Of a stretch of DNA of 9,852 bases, positions 5,539 to 9,852 are shown one piece after another. Source of the DNA: Syntrophaceae bacterium (GTDB lineage: Bacteria > Desulfobacterota > Syntrophia > Syntrophales > UBA5619); the NCBI GenBank assembly GCA_919902745.1, contig CAKKRN010000117.1:1-9852 (forward strand), in the 5' to 3' direction. The notes below the pieces were generated by a model. The model was given only the letters and a program-made list of their open reading frames with translations, was not told the DNA's origin and did not search any database. Every line of letters begins with the position of its first letter. Positions within the stretch are counted from its first letter, which is position 1. The translations under genes and the position numbers were made by a program.

Positions 5539-8182
5539 AAAGCTGCCCTTTGCATGCATCGCAACGTTTCTGATCATGATTCTCCTCGGACCCATTCCGG
5601 GGACGGCAGCAGAGAACATCAAGCAAGTCGCTCTCTTCCCGTTTGAGGTCCACAGCACCTCCCTGCAGAGGGCCGCCGAACTCCAGGAGATCCTCTATCG
5701 GGGAGTCGTGACGGAACTGCAGAAATCGAAAAACATCCGTCTGGTCGAGCGGGAACGGATCAACGCCGGTACGGAAGGGAAACGGATCAACGACGCCCTG
5801 GTCATCGAGGTGGGGAAAAAGGCCGGCGCCCTCTATGCCGTTTCGGGAAGCGTTTCCGAATTCGGAGACCGGATCAGCGTCGATGCCAGGCTGATCGATC
5901 TCCGCGAGGAGAAGGTGCTGCCGGGCGTGTTCGTTCAGGGCCGCGGCCGGGAGAACCTGGGCGCCATTCTGGCCCAGCTCCGGATGGACATCCTCCTCCG
6001 GATCGCCGCCGATGAGAGGATAGCCCGCATCGAATTCAAGGGTAACCGCAAGATCGAAGCCAGCGCCATCCAACAGGTCCTGAAGAGCGCACCCGGCAAC
6101 ATCTTTACCGATGCGGACCTTTCCGCCGACATCAAGGCCATCTATAAAATGGGTTATTTCGATGACGTCACCGCGGAGGTGGCTGAGGTTGCCGAGGGGA
6201 AGGCGATCACTTTCCTTGTGGAAGAAAAACCGATGATCACCGAGATCCGGATCCAGGGCAACAAGGCGGTGAAGCGGGACGACATCGAAGGCGCGATGAG
6301 CGTCCGCAACCGGCAGACCGTAAACCCCGAGAAACTCAAGGCCGACATGGAAAAGATCAAGGCCGTCTATGACGGCAAAGGGTTCTACAACGCCGAGATC
6401 CGTTACGCAATCGAAAAGGGAGGCGAACGGGACGTCCACATCGTCGTCACGATCGTCGAAAACGAGAAGCTCTTTATCCGCGGCATCAGCTTCGAGGGCA
6501 ACCGGACCTTCACCACGAAGGAACTGAAGAACATGATGACCACCAACGAATGGGGCATCTTCCACTTCTTCACCGACTCCGGCCTCCTCAAAAAGGACCA
6601 GCTCAAACAGGACGTGGGCAAACTGAACGCCTTCTACCTGAACAACGGCTTCATCAACGCCCAGATCGGCGAGCCGGTCATCACATACGACCGCGACGGG
6701 ATCCGCATCAAGATTCCGGTCTCGGAGGGGAAGCAGTTCCGCGTCGGCAAAATCACGATCGCCGGAGACGAACTCGCAACCCCCCGGACGGAGCTGCTCG
6801 CAAAGCTTCAGATCCGGAAGAAGGACTTCTACGACCGTGAAGCGATCATGAAAGACATGGATACGCTGACACAGGCGTGCAACGACGAGGGCTATGCCAG
6901 CGCCGACGTCGTTCCCCGCACCGAACCGCAGGAGAAAAACCTGACGGTCGATGTGACCTACGAAATCAACAAGGGGAAGCTGGTCTATTTCAACCGGATC
7001 AACATCACCGGCAACAACAAGACGCGGGACAAGGTGATCCGCCGTCAGCTCTCCGTGGTGGAGGGGGATCTTTACAGCCGGACCAAGCTCAAGAACAGTT
7101 ACATGGCCCTGAACCAGCTGCGCTATTTTGAGGAGATCGATTTTCAGAGCGAGAAGGGTCCCGATGAGACCCTGACGGACGTGAACATCCGCGTCAAGGA
7201 AAAACCGACGGGGATATTCAGCCTCGGCGCCGGCTACAGCGCGATGGACCATGCGGTCGTTTCGGCCCAGGTCTCCCAGCAGAACCTTTTCGGACGCGGC
7301 CAGACGCTGAGCCTCAAGGCGAGCCTCGGTTCCCGCTCCACCCTCTACGACATCTCCTTCACGGAGCCCTGGCTCTTCGACATGCCCCTCTGGAGCAAAT
7401 TCGACATCTGGAACCTCTATCGCGAATACGACTCCTACAACCTCGACTCCAAGGGCTTCGGCGCCACCTTCGGCTACCCCCTCTGGCCGTACGTGACCGG
7501 CTATGTCGGATACCGCCTGTCGTTGGACAATGTGAAGGACATCAAGGACGCCGCCTCTTACTACATCAAGAAACAGGCGGGGGAGACGGCGAGCAGCGGC
7601 GTCACCTTCACCCTGACACGGGACTCGACGAATGATGTAATGTTTCCCTCCACCGGATCGAAGAACAGCGCCTCGATGGAATACACCGGCGGCCCCCTGC
7701 AGGGCGATGTCAGCTATACCCGGTACGGGGCGACCTCCGCCTGGTTCTTCCCCCTTCCGCTGGACACGGTCATCGGCGCCCGCGGACGGATGGGCGCGAT
7801 CCGCGGCAACGAGGGGAAAGAGGTGCCGATCTTTGAAAGGTACTATCTGGGGGGGATCAATTCGCTGCGAGGGCTCCGGGAGGTAGGACCGAAGGATCCC
7901 GCGACGGGGGACGTCATCGGGGGGCTCACGATGCTGAACTTCAACTTCGATTACATCTTCCCGCTGATCAAGAACGCCGGGATGAAGGGGGTCCTCTTCT
8001 ACGATACCGGCAACTCCTGGAACACCGGCTATCATCTCGAAGACTTGAGGAAAACAGCGGGGATAGGCATCCGCTGGTATTCGCCGATCGGACCGCTGCG
8101 TCTGGAGTGGGGCTACGTCCTCGACCGGAAGGAAGATGAAGCCGCCAGCCGGTGGGAATTCTCGATCGGGATGTTCATGTAG
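5531..8182 (+). CDS. bamA: Outer membrane protein assembly factor BamA with an extra N-terminal domain
   Basis: An 883-residue Omp85 protein that folds and inserts beta-barrel proteins into the outer membrane. Seen in the sequence: a signal peptide (about 1-27, ending GTAA); an extra module at about 29-163; five POTRA domains starting near 164 (ARIEFKGNRKI), 235 (ITEIRIQGNKAV), 314 (FIRGISFEGNRTF), 402 and 484 (FNRINITGNNKT); and a 16-stranded-type barrel from about 562 (FSLGAGYSAMDH). The barrel contains the loop 6 motif as SLRGL (778-782) and ends FSIGMFM. The extra module reads like a CsgG/FlgO/TolB-N fold (VALFPFEV, LVERERIN, GALYAVSGSVSEFGDRISVDARLID). This makes the protein about 70 residues longer than E. 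coli BamA (810). It starts with GTG inside lolD, preceded by GAAGGA (5515-5520 region). Identification is firm; the role of the extra module is not known to me. Confidence 0.96.
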   Translation: MNKKLPFACIATFLIMILLGPIPGTAAENIKQVALFPFEVHSTSLQRAAELQEILYRGVVTELQKSKNIRLVERERINAGTEGKRINDALVIEVGKKAGALYAVSGSVSEFGDRISVDARLIDLREEKVLPGVFVQGRGRENLGAILAQLRMDILLRIAADERIARIEFKGNRKIEASAIQQVLKSAPGNIFTDADLSADIKAIYKMGYFDDVTAEVAEVAEGKAITFLVEEKPMITEIRIQGNKAVKRDDIEGAMSVRNRQTVNPEKLKADMEKIKAVYDGKGFYNAEIRYAIEKGGERDVHIVVTIVENEKLFIRGISFEGNRTFTTKELKNMMTTNEWGIFHFFTDSGLLKKDQLKQDVGKLNAFYLNNGFINAQIGEPVITYDRDGIRIKIPVSEGKQFRVGKITIAGDELATPRTELLAKLQIRKKDFYDREAIMKDMDTLTQACNDEGYASADVVPRTEPQEKNLTVDVTYEINKGKLVYFNRINITGNNKTRDKVIRRQLSVVEGDLYSRTKLKNSYMALNQLRYFEEIDFQSEKGPDETLTDVNIRVKEKPTGIFSLGAGYSAMDHAVVSAQVSQQNLFGRGQTLSLKASLGSRSTLYDISFTEPWLFDMPLWSKFDIWNLYREYDSYNLDSKGFGATFGYPLWPYVTGYVGYRLSLDNVKDIKDAASYYIKKQAGETASSGVTFTLTRDSTNDVMFPSTGSKNSASMEYTGGPLQGDVSYTRYGATSAWFFPLPLDTVIGARGRMGAIRGNEGKEVPIFERYYLGGINSLRGLREVGPKDPATGDVIGGLTMLNFNFDYIFPLIKNAGMKGVLFYDTGNSWNTGYHLEDLRKTAGIGIRWYSPIGPLRLEWGYVLDRKEDEAASRWEFSIGMFM

Positions 8183-8190
8183 AAAACATA

Positions 8191-8209
8191 GAAGGCGGCC
8201 GTTGCCTTC
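8191..8209 (+). terminator. Weak hairpin in the bamA-skp gap
   Basis: GAAGGC (8191-8196) and GCCTTC (8204-8209) can form a 6-bp stem with a 7-nt loop, just after the bamA stop. The following sequence is only mildly T-rich (CTTAATGATTCTTT), so at most this is a partial terminator or a processing/stability element adjusting skp relative to bamA. Confidence 0.25.
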
Positions 8210-8246
8210 CTTAATGATTCTTTAAACAGGAAAGGGGAAATGTTTC

Positions 8247-8780
8247 ATGAAAAGATATGGATGGTTCGTTGCGGCTATTTTGATTCCGGCCCTTGCCTTC
8301 GCGACCTCTCCCGCCGCGGCGGCGGAAAAAACAGGCTTTGTGGATATCCGGGAGATCATGCTGACCTCCAGCGCCGGCAAGAAGGCGGCCGAGGATTTCA
8401 AGAAGACCTTCGAAAAAGACAAGGCGGCCATTCAGGAGAAGGAAGCCGAGTTGAAAAAACTCAAGGATGAGCTCGAAAAACAGCGGCCGCTCCTCAAGGA
8501 GGATGCCATGAAGGAGAAAGAGCTCGCCTACCAGAAGAAATTTCGGGACTATCAGATCATGGTCAAGGATTCGAACGAGGAGCTCCAGGCGAAGGATCAG
8601 GATCTCTCGAAAAAGCTGATCCCCGAAATCCTGAAGCTGGTCCAGTCCATCGGCGAAAGAGAAAAATACGGCATGATCGTGGATGTCAGCGCGATCCCGC
8701 TTGCCTATTACTCGAAGGAAAATGACCTGACGAAACGGGTCATTGACGAATTCAACAAGACATACAAGCCGAAGAAGTAG
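8247..8780 (+). CDS. skp: Periplasmic chaperone Skp (OmpH family)
   Basis: A 177-residue periplasmic chaperone that holds unfolded outer-membrane proteins on their way to BamA. Seen in the sequence: a signal peptide at about residues 1-26 (hydrophobic [11 protein letters not shown], then SPAAAA before EK), the short beta segment [19 protein letters not shown], a long highly charged coiled coil at about 45-130 ([20 protein letters not shown] and onward) forming the tentacles, and a C-terminal beta segment [15 protein letters not shown] that completes the trimer body. A ribosome binding site AAGGGG (8232-8237) precedes the ATG. An overlapping ATG at 8240 is in another frame and is not the start. 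The gene sits 64 nt after bamA and 19 nt before lpxD, the classic bamA-skp-lpxD order. Confidence 0.92.
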   Translation: MKRYGWFVAAILIPALAFATSPAAAAEKTGFVDIREIMLTSSAGKKAAEDFKKTFEKDKAAIQEKEAELKKLKDELEKQRPLLKEDAMKEKELAYQKKFRDYQIMVKDSNEELQAKDQDLSKKLIPEILKLVQSIGEREKYGMIVDVSAIPLAYYSKENDLTKRVIDEFNKTYKPKK

Positions 8781-8799
8781 CGGAGACGGGAAAACAGTA

Positions 8800-9852
8800 T
8801 TGAAGAAGACATTGAACGAGATCGCTTCGTTTCTGGACGGCAGCGTCAGCGGCGACGGCGGGGTCGTGATCGAACGGATCCGGGGGATCGATGAGGCCGG
8901 CCCCGGGGATCTGACCTTTGTGGCCAACCCGAAATACCGGAAACGGATGGAGACCACCGACGCCAGTGCGATCCTGGCAGCCACGGGAACCGCCTGCACG
9001 GGGAAAACCCTGCTGACGGTTGCGGATCCCTACGCCGCCCTGGGCCGGCTCCTCGATCTCTATTACCCCGAAGAGGAAGAGACGGCGGGGATACACAAGA
9101 ATGCAAGCATCGAAGCGGGGGCCGATGTTTCACCGGAGGCCGTGGTCTATCCCGGCGTCCACGTCTGCCGCGGGGCGCACGTCGAGAAAAAGGCCGTGCT
9201 CTACCCGGGGGTCTTTATCGGCCGGGACGCTTCCGTCGGCGAGGCCTCCATACTGTATCCCGGCGTCACCGTCTACCGGCGGTGCCGGATCGGCCGGCGG
9301 GTTGTCCTCCATGCCGGGGTCGTCGTCGGCAGCGACGGCTTCGGGTTTGCTCTTCCCGGTCGGGAAAACCGGAAGATCCCGCAGGTCGGCCACGTCCAGA
9401 TCGACGACGACGTGGAGATCGGCGCCAATACGACGATCGACCGCGGGACCCTCGGACGGACCTGGATCCAGCAGGGGGTGAAGATTGACAACCTCGTCCA
9501 GATCGCCCACAATGTCGTGATCGGGGCCTATTCCGTGATCGTCGCCCAGGTCGGCATCTCGGGAAGCGCGCAGTTGGGAAAGGGGGTCGTGATCGGCGGC
9601 CAGGCCGGGATCGTCGGCCACATCCGGATCGGGGATCACGTCATGGCGGCCGCCCGGGCCGGGATCCACAAGGACGTCCCGGCGGGACAGATCGTCGGCG
9701 GAGCACCTCACATGCCCCATCGGGAGTGGCTGAAAATGGAGGCCTGCCTCCCGAAACTCCCGGAGATGCGCGCGGCGCTTGCCGCCCTTCAGCGCCGGGT
9801 AGCGGCCTTGGAGGAAAAAGAGGCAAAGGAGAAGCCTCGTAAAAAAAGTCTT
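8800..9852 (+). CDS. lpxD: UDP-3-O-acylglucosamine N-acyltransferase LpxD, 3' end outside the window
   Basis: LpxD adds a 3-hydroxyacyl chain from acyl-ACP to the 2-amino group of UDP-3-O-acyl-glucosamine, the third step of lipid A synthesis, as a cytoplasmic homotrimer. The frame is open for 351 codons to the window edge without a stop, already about the full length of E. coli LpxD (341). Seen in the sequence: an N-terminal uridine-binding domain at about residues 1-100 ([15 protein letters not shown]), a left-handed beta helix of hexapeptide repeats at about 105-310, GSDGFGFA near 176-183, [21 protein letters not shown], the catalytic histidine H237 in [10 protein letters not shown], and a C-terminal helix with a basic tail. 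No ATG fits: TTG at 8800 gives the family N terminus [13 protein letters not shown], and an in-frame TTG at 8812 is the alternative. fabZ and lpxA would be expected next. Confidence 0.93.
   Translation, partial: MKKTLNEIASFLDGSVSGDGGVVIERIRGIDEAGPGDLTFVANPKYRKRMETTDASAILAATGTACTGKTLLTVADPYAALGRLLDLYYPEEEETAGIHKNASIEAGADVSPEAVVYPGVHVCRGAHVEKKAVLYPGVFIGRDASVGEASILYPGVTVYRRCRIGRRVVLHAGVVVGSDGFGFALPGRENRKIPQVGHVQIDDDVEIGANTTIDRGTLGRTWIQQGVKIDNLVQIAHNVVIGAYSVIVAQVGISGSAQLGKGVVIGGQAGIVGHIRIGDHVMAAARAGIHKDVPAGQIVGGAPHMPHREWLKMEACLPKLPEMRAALAALQRRVAALEEKEAKEKPRKKSL

Noticed and set aside
5459..8035. 858-codon open frame antisense to bamA
   Set aside because: It mirrors bamA codon structure: in GC-rich genes the antisense frame often lacks stops. 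Its translation has no recognisable domain, while the + strand is unmistakably BamA.
9130..9720. 196-codon antisense frame and + strand frames over 9020-9488
   Set aside because: They are shadows of lpxD. The lpxD frame shows hexapeptide repeats and the catalytic histidine; the shadows are Asp/Gly/Pro-rich periodic translations of the same repeats.
9297..9720. Hexapeptide-coding periodicity in lpxD as a DNA repeat array or CRISPR
   Set aside because: The periodicity is at the protein level (left-handed beta helix) and the DNA copies are too diverged for an array; there are no spacers.

Overview
The window carries ordinary cell-envelope and housekeeping genes of a Gram-negative, didermic, GC-rich bacterium. 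The gene order lysS - lolC/E - lolD - bamA - skp - lpxD, the single Lol-type permease, and a BamA with an extra N-terminal domain suggest Desulfobacterota (former Deltaproteobacteria), perhaps near Syntrophia. That placement is inferred from gene content and style, not from a database match.

Layout. Positions 1-211 hold no gene I can identify. A rodZ-like gene (212-1060, +) is followed by a small tatA (1138-1332, +), which has its own promoter with both hexamers matching the sigma70 consensus and a 17-nt spacer. The single-stranded DNA-binding protein gene ssb (1755-1339, -) converges on tatA and ends only 6 nt from it. The 256-nt region 1756-2011 separates divergent ssb and lysS. It holds candidate promoters for both, a 12-bp palindrome and a strong G-quadruplex motif. 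lysS (2012-3541, +) has a perfect inverted repeat inside its last codons. It is followed by a tight + strand run: a LolC/LolE-family permease (3566-4846), the LolD ATPase (4867-5538), BamA (5531-8182, overlapping lolD by 8 nt), the periplasmic chaperone Skp/OmpH (8247-8780) and LpxD (8800 to beyond 9852, TTG start, no stop in the window).

How the genes fit together. The right two thirds is an outer-membrane assembly cluster. The Lol ABC transporter releases lipoproteins from the inner membrane, Skp carries unfolded outer-membrane proteins across the periplasm, BamA inserts them into the outer membrane, and LpxD makes the lipid A precursor for the outer leaflet. On the left, RodZ-like (cell shape) and TatA (export of folded proteins) are also envelope functions. 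ssb and lysS are information-processing genes.

No new defence, mobile or biosynthetic system is visible. The points most worth a second look are the GGGGAC/GTCCCC inverted repeats on both sides of lysS (one of which appears to have rewritten the end of the protein), the G-quadruplex motif upstream of ssb, and the CsgG/FlgO/TolB-N-like module at the N terminus of BamA.
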